Shown: piece after piece, positions 25,800 through 34,705 of the stretch | Numbering within the stretch: position 1 is the first letter of the stretch | Layout of the letters: every line of letters starts with the position of its first letter | Assembly (NCBI GenBank): GCA_004559785.1 | Contig: SFXD01000003.1 | Coordinates: forward strand, 1-45,945 | Origin: a bacterium | GTDB taxonomy: Bacteria; Bacteroidota; Bacteroidia; Bacteroidales; Bacteroidaceae | Direction: 5' to 3' | Length of the DNA: 45,945 nucleotides | The notes under the pieces: generated by a model | Database searches by the model: none | What the model saw: the letters and a program-made list of their open reading frames with translations, nothing else | Told to the model about the DNA's origin: nothing | Translations under genes and position numbers: made by a program

Positions 25800-25906
25800 T
25801 TCTTATGTCCATTTGTGGGGAGCCCACATACGCTTGGTCGCTCACTGCCCCTAAACTTGCAGGACACTTATATGTCGCTGACATGAGTAATATATCTTCG
25901 TTCCCA

Positions 25907-25979
25907 GTAAGGTTATTAACCTTTCGGCACTAAGGTTATTAACCTTGTCGCCAATGAAGACAATATACATTGGCAACGC
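25907..25979. repeat. Dispersed palindromic repeat, copy 2
   Basis: Contains two AAGGTTATTAACCTT arms separated by TCGGCACT, then GCCAATG ... CATTGGC, a perfect 7-bp stem. The arrangement and most bases match 11-82; where copy 1 has CATTGCTGGCG, this copy has CATTGGCAACGC. Paired differences in the stems suggest that structure, rather than sequence alone, is kept. Confidence 0.7.
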
Positions 25980-26275
25980 AACAACCATTACGGTAAACTA
26001 CAGGTACTACTACCTATCATATACAATTATGGCGACAACCACATTTACCTTAGCGATTGCCGCTATAACTTTTGTTCTATCTATCTGGCGTAGTCGTTAC
26101 TGCCTATCTGGCGTATCTTTTGCAGTTGCAGTGGTTGCATTTTGCAGTTTCCGTCTATGCGGCGCATCTGCCACACGTGCAAAAAATTATTTCCTCGGGA
26201 GGAAAAAATTTTTCCCTCCCGAGGAAATAAAAATCTGCACCTTATTAGCCTTTGTTCGTCCCTTGGGCGAAGGCG
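25980..26275. other. Non-coding region before the surface-protein operon end
   Basis: No convincing gene is seen. There are short near-repeats: TATCTGGCGTA twice (about 26083 and 26106) and TTTTGCAGTT twice (about 26118 and 26141). A plus-strand frame starting at a TTG (25945) crosses both the palindromic repeat and the terminator and was rejected. Confidence 0.4.
26187..26230 (-). terminator. Strong 16-bp-stem terminator of the giant operon
   Basis: Perfect 16-bp arms TTATTTCCTCGGGAGG and CCTCCCGAGGAAATAA enclose a 12-nt A/T loop. On the minus strand the stem is followed by a T6 run (26181-26186), the pattern of an intrinsic terminator, about 45 bp past the stop of the 2809-residue gene. 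On the plus strand the following AAAA gives no T tract, so it is mainly a minus-strand terminator. Confidence 0.85.
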
Positions 26276-29200
26276 TCACTCAACGGGGACGTTCAGCACC
26301 CTCTTGCCGCCGACGACGTATATCCCCTTGGGCAGCTTACGCAGCTCCCTGCCCATGGGCACGCCGTCCAACGTGTAGACCTCGTCCGCCATGCCTTCCT
26401 CACGTCCGCCGACACAGTCTATGCCGTCGGGCGCAGAGGTCAGGAGGAACGCCTTGATGCCGGAGGACGTACGGTCAGCCGCGAGGAGGAATGCCTTGAA
26501 GCCAGACAGGTTGCCTATGTAGTCGCGGAAGAAGCCCACCTGCTTGCTCTTGTTTACCGTCCCATTCATCAGTACGAAGACATCGTATTTGGGGTAGTCC
26601 TTCTCCACCTCGTTCTGCGTGGTAGTCGCCAGTACACCTCTCAGCGGAGTGTCATCCGTTGGCAAGCCTGCAGGGTAGGAGGTTATCTCGAACAGGTAGG
26701 TGCCGGCCGTGGCCTGCAGTATGACGGGCGTGCCGGCTGGTATGGAGCCGGACAGGATAGAGACGCTTGCCTCTCCCGATTCCGGGGTGGCAGGGTTAGA
26801 GTCTGCCGTCAGTTTGTCTACCTTGCTTACCGTCACGTCCGCAGGTATGGTCACGTCGGCTGGCAGGTAGAGTGTAGCATACCCTACGATAGAGACGGTG
26901 ACGGGGAGCCTGCCCACCTCTTCCAGATACCACGACGTGGTAGGATCGCCTGCCATCGTCTTGGACGCTGCCGAGTAGCGCGTGCCGCAGGCAAGGTACT
27001 CGTCCGTATCCTTGTAGTAAAAGGAGTAGGCTCCTATGTCGGAGGCATGAGCCTGTACCTTGAAGTTCTTTGCATCGTTCTGGTATTCGGGATAGCACAC
27101 CACGTTGCAGGCATAGAGGTATTGCCCGTTGCAGAAGTTCAGCATCCTCGGCGTGGCGGTATTGTCCGTGCCGGAGTAGGCGCAGTCCTGGAAGTAGAAG
27201 ATGCTGGCGGCATCCAGTTCCTTGCCGGCATCCGTAATGCTTTCCACGGGGCATACTATGTCGCTCACCGCCTTGTTCATGGACAGGTACTTGCCTGTCC
27301 TGACATTGCGCAGGCGGTAGAATCCCGTCGTGGGCATGTTCAGCTGCAGCTTGCCGAGGGCTTCGCTCAGGGCGGTGTATTGGGACAGGCACTGGCTGAC
27401 GTTCCTGCCCTGCAATGCTGCCACGGCACTTGCCTTGGCGGTGACGATGTTGCCGTTGTCAGTATAGCGGCCCACTCCCGTGCCTATCCTGTGCAGTGCC
27501 ACGCGATGGTACAGCCACAGCAGGTCCTCGTATTCAGGGAAGGGTATGGACAGCTCCGTCCATGTCTCTGCCTTCGCTTGCGACAGGGTCATGACGGTCG
27601 TCTCGCCCGTCCCCATGCACTGCAGCACGAAGTCGCCCTCTCTGCGTGTCACATAGTAGATGTCGTCCGGCTTGTCGGCCGGATACGTGCTCCCCTTATA
27701 GTAGTACTTCCCGTTAACGGGCAAGGTTGCCATTGCCGTCTTCTCGCCCACCGTCCATAGCTGGTTGTCGGTGGGGGTGGCGGACAGCGTGGTGGCCGAG
27801 ATGTCGCTGCTTCCCCCGAGGTTGGTAAGCAGGTCGCCCGCCTTGCCGCTGCCGTTCCTGCACGTCAGGGTGACGTAGCCGGTGCCTCCCACGTCGTAGC
27901 CCGTCATCTCGAATTGCCCCGCCTCGCCTTCCTCCGGGGTGCTGACGATCCTGGTAGCCGTGATGGCTGCGACGAAGTTGCCGCTTGCCACATTATATAT
28001 ATAGTATAGGGGTTCTACGTACGAGGCATCATCGCTGACGTGTATCAGCTGGTAGATGCTTCCGTCCTCGTCGCCCGAGTTTGCCTTGGCATAGAGCGTC
28101 ACTCCGCCTGCCGTGAACAGGTACGACGACGTCGCCTTGTTCTGAAGCGTAAGGTTCCTGCCCTCTGCCTCCTGGTAGAAGTCGTGCATTGCATTCTCTA
28201 TCGTAGCCCTGTCCGTGGCGTTCCCCACGGTGGTCAGGTCGCCGTCGATATCGTAGCCGCTGTAGAGGGCGTTGTGCCTTGCATTGTTCAGCACGGCGGT
28301 CATCCTCGCCTTCAGCGAGGCGAGGCTCTCGGTGTAGGCGACGGTCACCGTGTGCGTCACGGGGTCGTACGATATGTCGCTGTCCATGCCAGGCACTATC
28401 TCCGTCGAGATATACGTGGAGATGGAGGAGGGTTTGCTGTCGAGTGCCTTGACGTATTGGTCGGCAAGCGCCACGAAGCCGCCTCCCTTCATGAACTGGT
28501 TGCCGTCGTATGATGCCTGCTTGGACGTCACCATGGCATCGGGATAGCCTTCCACCACTACCTTGATTACCTTGCGGGCCGAAGCGGTGAACTCGAAGTC
28601 GGTGCTCTCCCCGTTACCGCTCTGCGGGTCGTACGCCTGCTTCCTCTGCGTCGTGGCATGGGCATGGTCGCCGCTCATGCTGCCGAAGTCGTATTTTCCG
28701 TCCTCGTACACCGTCTCCACGTACCGCGATGCCTTGCTGCCAACGAAGAACATCGAGACGCGCCCCTTCTGCGTTCCGCTCGTAAAGAACCATGGCGTGG
28801 GCATCGTACTGATGCCGGCGTTCGTCAGGTATCGTCCGTCGCCGTAGGCCGACTCAAGGTAGTAGTTCCTTTCCTTGTCAGTCCCCCTCAATATCCAGAG
28901 TCCGCTGGCGGAGTCGTCCGAAGCGTCCTTGATGTCGAGGCTGGCTCCGTCCTTCACGAGCCATCCCCTCCTGCGGTTCGTCCCGTCCATGTCGAGCAGT
29001 CCGTTTATCTGTATGATGTCTCCCTCTGAGGGCAGTATCACGTCGTCGGTAGTGCTGTATGCCTCTACGCCCGCCATCAGTTCGCGGTTCAGCTGGGCGT
29101 ATGTGGTCGCGTCGAAGTAGGTGGGGTCGTCGTCCTTGTGTGCCTCGATTACTCCATTGATTAGGTTTATCACCGTCCTGAGTGCGCTACGTGCGTCCTG

Positions 29201-32200
29201 GCTTGGGTATCCGTATGTCTCCGGGTCGGCGGCTATGAGGGCCTCTGCGTCTGCCACTTCATGCGTGAGTTTCTCCTTGTAGTAGTCGTTCAGGGTGTAG
29301 ACAGCTGTGAGGGTCTTGGTATACTTGTCTATCTCTATCGTCACCCTGGAGCCATATCCCAGGTCGGTGGCAGAGAAGTTGGAGGCTACGGCCTCGTCAT
29401 CGGACAGTATGAAGTAGCCGCCCTCGGTGGCAGACTTGACGGTATGGTCGGAGGTGAGCGTCGTAGTCACCTTTACCACGCCGGCATTGGATGGTGCGCC
29501 CTTCACCTTCACGGCATAACTACCGCAGCCCTCGGGGAGCACATAGTCCACGGGATGCCAGTATGCAGCCTCCACGTCGCGTACCTCCTCGTTGGAATAC
29601 GTGGCTCGCATGCCATTCTGCAGGGCGAGTTGTTCCAGCGGTGTCCCTGCCAGCAGGTTGCTCAGCAGCGAGAAGCGTCCGTCTACGTCCGCCGCAAACG
29701 TTCCGGCCGCCACGTTGCCCTTCCCATCGAAGGCGAGGATGTCGTACTCGGGGTCGAAGAATGCGCCTCCCGTGGCGTTGTGTACTCCCAGCAACGAGCC
29801 CCTCCACTCGGGATGCCCTGCCTGGTATGGGGTGTAGACCGTCATCAGCGTCTCGTCGCCGTTGGCATTGTACAGGCGCATGTTCCTGCCTCCGTCTGCA
29901 TTGGTGTCACCCATCTCGAACCTCCATACCGAGTTGGGGTGGGAGGCTGTCGTGTTGGTCAGCCTCGACACGGGGTAGCCTTCGTTGTAGTACAGGCTGT
30001 AGCCGGTCTTCCTGTTGGTGATGTGCAGCAGGCTGCCCGGCTCGGGGTACTTGACGGGTACGTCCTTCCGGATGAAGCGGAGGATGGCGTCTGACAGTGC
30101 CGTCAGCGTCGCCGGGTCTGACTCGTCCGCTGCATCCACTGCGGCCTGCAGCCTGTCGTATTCTTCCTTCACGGGATATAGGTACATGCCCCTGCCCGTG
30201 GAAAGGAGGGAGTTGGCTCTTTCCTTTATATGGGCGGCAGTCTCAGTGAACCTTACCTCGATGTTGTAGCCGACTATGGATATCTGGTATGTAGCTCCTA
30301 TCCTGCCCTGTGCGACGGCCTGGTCCAGGTCCTTCCACGTCTCTCCGTCCTTGTATTGCAGTCGTGGTTGCTTTATATATATGGGCAGGACGGGGAATAT
30401 CCCCTCGGCGCGTCCGTCCCTGTCGGGATAGAGGTAGGTGTCCTCGGTATAGAGGTAGCCGCTGCCTTCGGGGTCGGATTCGTCCAGGGGGCTTGCCTCG
30501 TCGTACTGTCTGTCTGTCTGCGGCATCAGTATGCGGAGGGCATCACCCGTGAGCGACGGGTCGCCTGCCGTGCCGTCTGCCTTCAGCGGATAGCCCGTGA
30601 AGGTCACCTTATACAACGGCGGCACGCCCTTCATGGGTGTCTTCTCTATCAGCCACTTGCCCTGTGCCAGCATGTCGTCCATCGTCTCGGCAGGCATTGC
30701 GACGCCTACGGGGCGGTTGAGGTGTTCGTTCCAGACATAGTAGTTGCCGTTGTAGAGTATCACCTGCCATAGGAGGTGTGTGTCCGTATAGTCTATGGCT
30801 GTCTCGGCAAGGTCGTCCCAGTCTCCTGCAAAGCTGTCGTCGTACTTGTAGTAGCCCTTCTCGCCGTCATGTCCCGTCTCGGGCGAATACGCCGTGGAAC
30901 GCACCGTGTAGAGCGTGCCGTCTTGCTGTATCTCCGACGTGTTGCCGGCAAGCCCGTACCTGCTATAGGTCACGGTTATGGTGTTGCCCTCCATCTTCAG
31001 GGCATAGTGCGTGCCGTCCAAGGGCTTGACGTTGAAATCGGTGGTAGACAGCGAGACATCCACGCTGAACGTGTCGCCGTGCTTCAGTTCATGTGCCCCT
31101 GCCCTGATACGCCCGTTGCCTCCGTCATCGCCCGTTATCACTATGTCGTATGTTACGTGGTTCACGGGCAGCAGCAGGAATGCCTGGTCCTGAGACGTGG
31201 CAGGATGCAGGGCCAGCGGCGTGGTGCCTACCGTCAGCGGCAACTGCCAAGACAGTGCCATGCCGCTTGAATTGGCGGGCATTATGTAGTAGCCTCCCTG
31301 GGCTGCGTCCTTCAGCACCACTGCCACTACGGATGCTGGTATGGATGCCTCAGAGTCTGCACTTGCCCTGTCGCGCACGAATGTCACGCTGCTGCCCTCG
31401 CTGGTGGAGGGGAGGGTCATGTAGTGGCGTATCTCCACGTCCTCGCTGCTTGAGTTCTTCTCCGTCGTGGCGTAGTAGACGTGGTATGTGGGCTTGCCGT
31501 CGGACTGCGCACCCGTAGGCTCGAAGTAGTAGGCGCGGGTCTCCTCCGTATTGTTGGTCGGCTGCACGTTCCCGCCATTGCCCCAGAAGTAGTTGTGGTG
31601 CTGTCCGCCAATGGTGCCCCGCACATAGAACTGCCTTGCCCCGTTGATGTCGGGGACGTACCTTACGTCGATGTTGCCCGTGTGGTCGTACGTCTCCACG
31701 CCTTCGGGGGTGCTCACCTTGTTGTTGGTTATGGTCAGCTCGCACTGGTAGCCCGGCACGTCCACGGGTTGCAGCACCGTGCCCTTGTTGTCCTCGTTGA
31801 TTTGGCGTGTGTAGAAGAATTTCTCGCCGTCCCGGTAGATGTCGTCGGTGGTGAGCAGCCTCAGTCCTCCCTGCTCCAGGTTGCAGGCTATGGTATAGTA
31901 TGTGGTGGAGGGGGGCGGTGCCACTATCTGGAACTGCGTTCCTGCGCCGGCCTCTATGCTCTTGAATGGTGCTACGGGGTCGGTGAGGTCAATGCCTGCC
32001 CAGGTGTGGAAGTTGTCGTTCATCTCTATCTGCAGGTAGCCCTTTTCGCTCAGGTCCTCGTACTTCGAGATTGGTTCCTTGGTGGTGGAGAAGTGGTAGT
32101 TGCCCTGCGCATCCTCGTTCAGGTAGTAGCCCGAGCCTATGTTCTTCAGGTAGTATGCCTTCCCTGCCTCGTCCACCTCCAGCTGCCACGTCATGTAGCC

Positions 32201-34705
32201 TGTCAGCAGGCTCACCGGCTCCGAGTACTTGTCCTTGGCAAGGTTGGAGTTCATCACCTCCCATGCGCCCCGAGGCCTTGCATTGGCGTCGGTGAACTCC
32301 TTGTTGTAGGACAGGAATCCCATTCCGTTACTGTTGTAGATGGAAAAGTAGGTGCCTTGCCGCACCAGTTCCTGCAGTTCGCTCTCGCTCTTTACGTTGT
32401 GTACCTCCTCGTAGATGACAGAGAGCGAGCCGCCCTGCACGTCCAGTTTGTAGGTATATAGGCTCGGTGCGTCGCCGGTAGGGTTCAGCACGGGTATGCG
32501 CAGACCGGGTATCCTGTTGGTGTCGTCTATGGTATATAGCTTGCCATTGTGCTGCACGGTGCCGAGTCCCCAGTATACCGCACCCGTGTTGAATGGTGTC
32601 AGCACTCCCGTATCGCTGCTCTGCCATACGGAGAGGGTCACCTCGTGAGGTGTCTTGTACGATATGAGTTCCCAGTCGTACGACAGGTTGCCCGCAGTCA
32701 ATGCACATGCTACGCTGGCGTATGGCGCGGGATTCCATGTCAGCGAGACGTCGCTTGCCTGCTGCAGGGCCGTCTCGGGCACTATGGCGTATGGCGTGCC
32801 GTCCGTGGGGTTCTCCGCCACGTTGCCTTCCCTGTCTATGAAGACGAACCTCTCGGCATTCTCCATGCTCATCTCCATGCCCTCCGTCGTCCAGTACGAC
32901 CCGTTGTGCTGCTCAAGGATGTAGAACGTCCTTACGTTGTGGTACACCCTGCCGCCCAATGCCCCGCTTGCCCTGCCGCCTATGATGGGGTATACCAGCG
33001 AGGCGGAATAGGGGTTGCACGTGAAGCTGCGCGATGCGTCGTTGGAGATGAAGTAGCCCTGCCAGTCGCCCGTATGGCGTATGTACTTGTAGTCGGCACT
33101 CACCGTCGTGCGCAGGTAGGTGACTATGATTCGGCGGTCCTGGTGGTCTATGCTCACTATGCCCTCGTAGTCCTCAATGGCTTCTGCCACGAAGTCAGCC
33201 TGGTGGGGGGCGGCGGCAAAGGATATGTGCGTGCCGTCAAGGTACGTGTCGTCGCCGTACCTCACGCCGCCATGTATCTTCAGGCCGCATGGTATTTCCA
33301 CCTTCACCTGGTAATCCATGCCCAAATCGCTGCTGCCCATAGTACCCATGTACACGTGGCAGGCGGGATCCATCGTCACCAGTTCTTCCAGTGCCATCCC
33401 CTCGGTGAGCATCATCGACTTGCTCGTCATCCTCACTACCTTGCCGCCCTGTCCGTCGTCCGTCAGGGTCAGCGTGGGAACGGTATAGCTGGAGGCATCC
33501 ATCTCCTCGGGCAATACTATCGAGCATCCATACGAGTATGGGGGGTAGCCGTTCAGTCCCAGGGCGGGCAGGTTCATCGCCTCTTGGTAGCCTGCCCAGG
33601 CATAGTCGCCCGGGAGGACGGAGTAGTTGTATGTCACGCCAAACACGGTGCCTTCCGTGTCGAAGGTGAAGAAGCCGTCTCCGTCACTGCCCACTGGAGT
33701 GAAGCGCAGGTACTTGCCCTGGCCTGCCAGCTTGTTCATTATCCTGAAGGCGTATGGCGAGCCTATCATTGCCCAGCCATATCCCGGCTCAAGGTCGTCG
33801 AGCGTGGTGTACTCCGTCTCGGTCAGCACCATCCTGTCGCTCAGCCTGAGTTCGCCGTTGTGGTTGTAGAAGTAGTACACCCCGTCGTGTTTCGCCTTAT
33901 ACTCGTCGGTCGTACGGTCGGGGTCCGGCACGGGAGTACTGTCCACGGTTGCCCTGCCTATCGTACAGGCATACCATTGCTTGATGGACGAATACCTCGT
34001 TCCCTCGGGATAGAAGGGTATGGCAGTGTATACGTAATCCGTCTCTAAGGAGTGGCGCGTGGTTTCCACCACGTTGGTGCCGGGGTAGTTGGTGGCACGT
34101 ATGCCGTAAGGCAGTATGGAATGCTGTCCAGTAAGGGGGTCGAAGTCACTGTCGATGCGAGGGTAGGGGTTGCCTATCTTGCCCGTGGCATAGCGCGTGA
34201 ACTGGAAGTCGCCGTCGTAGTAGATGTCGTACGTTATCTGCACCTCCGACTGGTCGCCAATGTATTCCACCTTCAGCACCTGTCCCTCGACGGTCATGTT
34301 TACGAAGTGGTTCTTGATGTATGTCGCCTTCAGAGGGTAGTCGCCCGTCGCCCCGCGTCCGTTCTCTCCCTTCACCAGGATTGCGTCCGTCACCGCCGTC
34401 ACCTTGCCGTTGGCATCGGCGTTGATTATGCCCGTGTATTCCACCCCGTTTATCTCCATCGTCTTGGCGTTGCCGGAGATAGCCGCTTGCAGGGTGGCGG
34501 CATCCACGCTGGTGTCAAAGGCTATCGTACTGCCGTTGACGTAGTTCTGGCTGGCATATATTATGTTGGCAAGGTTGGTGGTGGTAGGTGTCTTTACCTG
34601 CACGGTGAAGACGTTGTCCGCCATGGCTGCTATGCCTGCCGCCATTGCCATGAGGGCAAGGCATATCGCTCTCAGCCCCCGTATGTGGTATTGTCTCGGT
34701 GTCAT
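26276..34705 (-). CDS. Giant secreted modular protein, 2809 aa
   Basis: I do not recognise a named family for the whole protein. An N-terminal signal peptide (ICLALMAMAAGIAAMA) is followed by a long series of beta-rich modules. Several segments look like ricin-type beta-trefoil or related lectin repeats (GFYRLRNVRTGKYLSMN near residue 2456; SLLHITNRKTGYSLYYN near 1551; IIQINGLLDMDGTNRRRGW near 1893). Others end in strands such as NTITVTYSRY and HTVTVAYTES, sometimes followed by helical spacers. A segment near residues 157-195 is shared with the upstream gene. The tail is VYTLDGVPMG ... GIYVVGGKRV plus six residues. A cell-surface or secreted glycan-binding role is plausible but inferred. It overlaps the upstream gene as ATGA. 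Confidence 0.85.
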   Translation of the reverse strand: MTPRQYHIRGLRAICLALMAMAAGIAAMADNVFTVQVKTPTTTNLANIIYASQNYVNGSTIAFDTSVDAATLQAAISGNAKTMEINGVEYTGIINADANGKVTAVTDAILVKGENGRGATGDYPLKATYIKNHFVNMTVEGQVLKVEYIGDQSEVQITYDIYYDGDFQFTRYATGKIGNPYPRIDSDFDPLTGQHSILPYGIRATNYPGTNVVETTRHSLETDYVYTAIPFYPEGTRYSSIKQWYACTIGRATVDSTPVPDPDRTTDEYKAKHDGVYYFYNHNGELRLSDRMVLTETEYTTLDDLEPGYGWAMIGSPYAFRIMNKLAGQGKYLRFTPVGSDGDGFFTFDTEGTVFGVTYNYSVLPGDYAWAGYQEAMNLPALGLNGYPPYSYGCSIVLPEEMDASSYTVPTLTLTDDGQGGKVVRMTSKSMMLTEGMALEELVTMDPACHVYMGTMGSSDLGMDYQVKVEIPCGLKIHGGVRYGDDTYLDGTHISFAAAPHQADFVAEAIEDYEGIVSIDHQDRRIIVTYLRTTVSADYKYIRHTGDWQGYFISNDASRSFTCNPYSASLVYPIIGGRASGALGGRVYHNVRTFYILEQHNGSYWTTEGMEMSMENAERFVFIDREGNVAENPTDGTPYAIVPETALQQASDVSLTWNPAPYASVACALTAGNLSYDWELISYKTPHEVTLSVWQSSDTGVLTPFNTGAVYWGLGTVQHNGKLYTIDDTNRIPGLRIPVLNPTGDAPSLYTYKLDVQGGSLSVIYEEVHNVKSESELQELVRQGTYFSIYNSNGMGFLSYNKEFTDANARPRGAWEVMNSNLAKDKYSEPVSLLTGYMTWQLEVDEAGKAYYLKNIGSGYYLNEDAQGNYHFSTTKEPISKYEDLSEKGYLQIEMNDNFHTWAGIDLTDPVAPFKSIEAGAGTQFQIVAPPPSTTYYTIACNLEQGGLRLLTTDDIYRDGEKFFYTRQINEDNKGTVLQPVDVPGYQCELTITNNKVSTPEGVETYDHTGNIDVRYVPDINGARQFYVRGTIGGQHHNYFWGNGGNVQPTNNTEETRAYYFEPTGAQSDGKPTYHVYYATTEKNSSSEDVEIRHYMTLPSTSEGSSVTFVRDRASADSEASIPASVVAVVLKDAAQGGYYIMPANSSGMALSWQLPLTVGTTPLALHPATSQDQAFLLLPVNHVTYDIVITGDDGGNGRIRAGAHELKHGDTFSVDVSLSTTDFNVKPLDGTHYALKMEGNTITVTYSRYGLAGNTSEIQQDGTLYTVRSTAYSPETGHDGEKGYYKYDDSFAGDWDDLAETAIDYTDTHLLWQVILYNGNYYVWNEHLNRPVGVAMPAETMDDMLAQGKWLIEKTPMKGVPPLYKVTFTGYPLKADGTAGDPSLTGDALRILMPQTDRQYDEASPLDESDPEGSGYLYTEDTYLYPDRDGRAEGIFPVLPIYIKQPRLQYKDGETWKDLDQAVAQGRIGATYQISIVGYNIEVRFTETAAHIKERANSLLSTGRGMYLYPVKEEYDRLQAAVDAADESDPATLTALSDAILRFIRKDVPVKYPEPGSLLHITNRKTGYSLYYNEGYPVSRLTNTTASHPNSVWRFEMGDTNADGGRNMRLYNANGDETLMTVYTPYQAGHPEWRGSLLGVHNATGGAFFDPEYDILAFDGKGNVAAGTFAADVDGRFSLLSNLLAGTPLEQLALQNGMRATYSNEEVRDVEAAYWHPVDYVLPEGCGSYAVKVKGAPSNAGVVKVTTTLTSDHTVKSATEGGYFILSDDEAVASNFSATDLGYGSRVTIEIDKYTKTLTAVYTLNDYYKEKLTHEVADAEALIAADPETYGYPSQDARSALRTVINLINGVIEAHKDDDPTYFDATTYAQLNRELMAGVEAYSTTDDVILPSEGDIIQINGLLDMDGTNRRRGWLVKDGASLDIKDASDDSASGLWILRGTDKERNYYLESAYGDGRYLTNAGISTMPTPWFFTSGTQKGRVSMFFVGSKASRYVETVYEDGKYDFGSMSGDHAHATTQRKQAYDPQSGNGESTDFEFTASARKVIKVVVEGYPDAMVTSKQASYDGNQFMKGGGFVALADQYVKALDSKPSSISTYISTEIVPGMDSDISYDPVTHTVTVAYTESLASLKARMTAVLNNARHNALYSGYDIDGDLTTVGNATDRATIENAMHDFYQEAEGRNLTLQNKATSSYLFTAGGVTLYAKANSGDEDGSIYQLIHVSDDASYVEPLYYIYNVASGNFVAAITATRIVSTPEEGEAGQFEMTGYDVGGTGYVTLTCRNGSGKAGDLLTNLGGSSDISATTLSATPTDNQLWTVGEKTAMATLPVNGKYYYKGSTYPADKPDDIYYVTRREGDFVLQCMGTGETTVMTLSQAKAETWTELSIPFPEYEDLLWLYHRVALHRIGTGVGRYTDNGNIVTAKASAVAALQGRNVSQCLSQYTALSEALGKLQLNMPTTGFYRLRNVRTGKYLSMNKAVSDIVCPVESITDAGKELDAASIFYFQDCAYSGTDNTATPRMLNFCNGQYLYACNVVCYPEYQNDAKNFKVQAHASDIGAYSFYYKDTDEYLACGTRYSAASKTMAGDPTTSWYLEEVGRLPVTVSIVGYATLYLPADVTIPADVTVSKVDKLTADSNPATPESGEASVSILSGSIPAGTPVILQATAGTYLFEITSYPAGLPTDDTPLRGVLATTTQNEVEKDYPKYDVFVLMNGTVNKSKQVGFFRDYIGNLSGFKAFLLAADRTSSGIKAFLLTSAPDGIDCVGGREEGMADEVYTLDGVPMGRELRKLPKGIYVVGGKRVLNVPVE

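Noticed and set aside
25945..26457. A 170-codon plus-strand frame starting at TTG
   Set aside because: It crosses the dispersed repeat, the terminator palindrome and the 3' end of the 2809-residue gene, and shows no domain.
26252..27760. A 502-codon open frame on the plus strand, and similar long ones at 32549-34048 and 43962-45476
   Set aside because: They lie fully antisense to the giant secreted-protein genes, have no recognisable domains, and are expected from the codon bias of the minus-strand genes.
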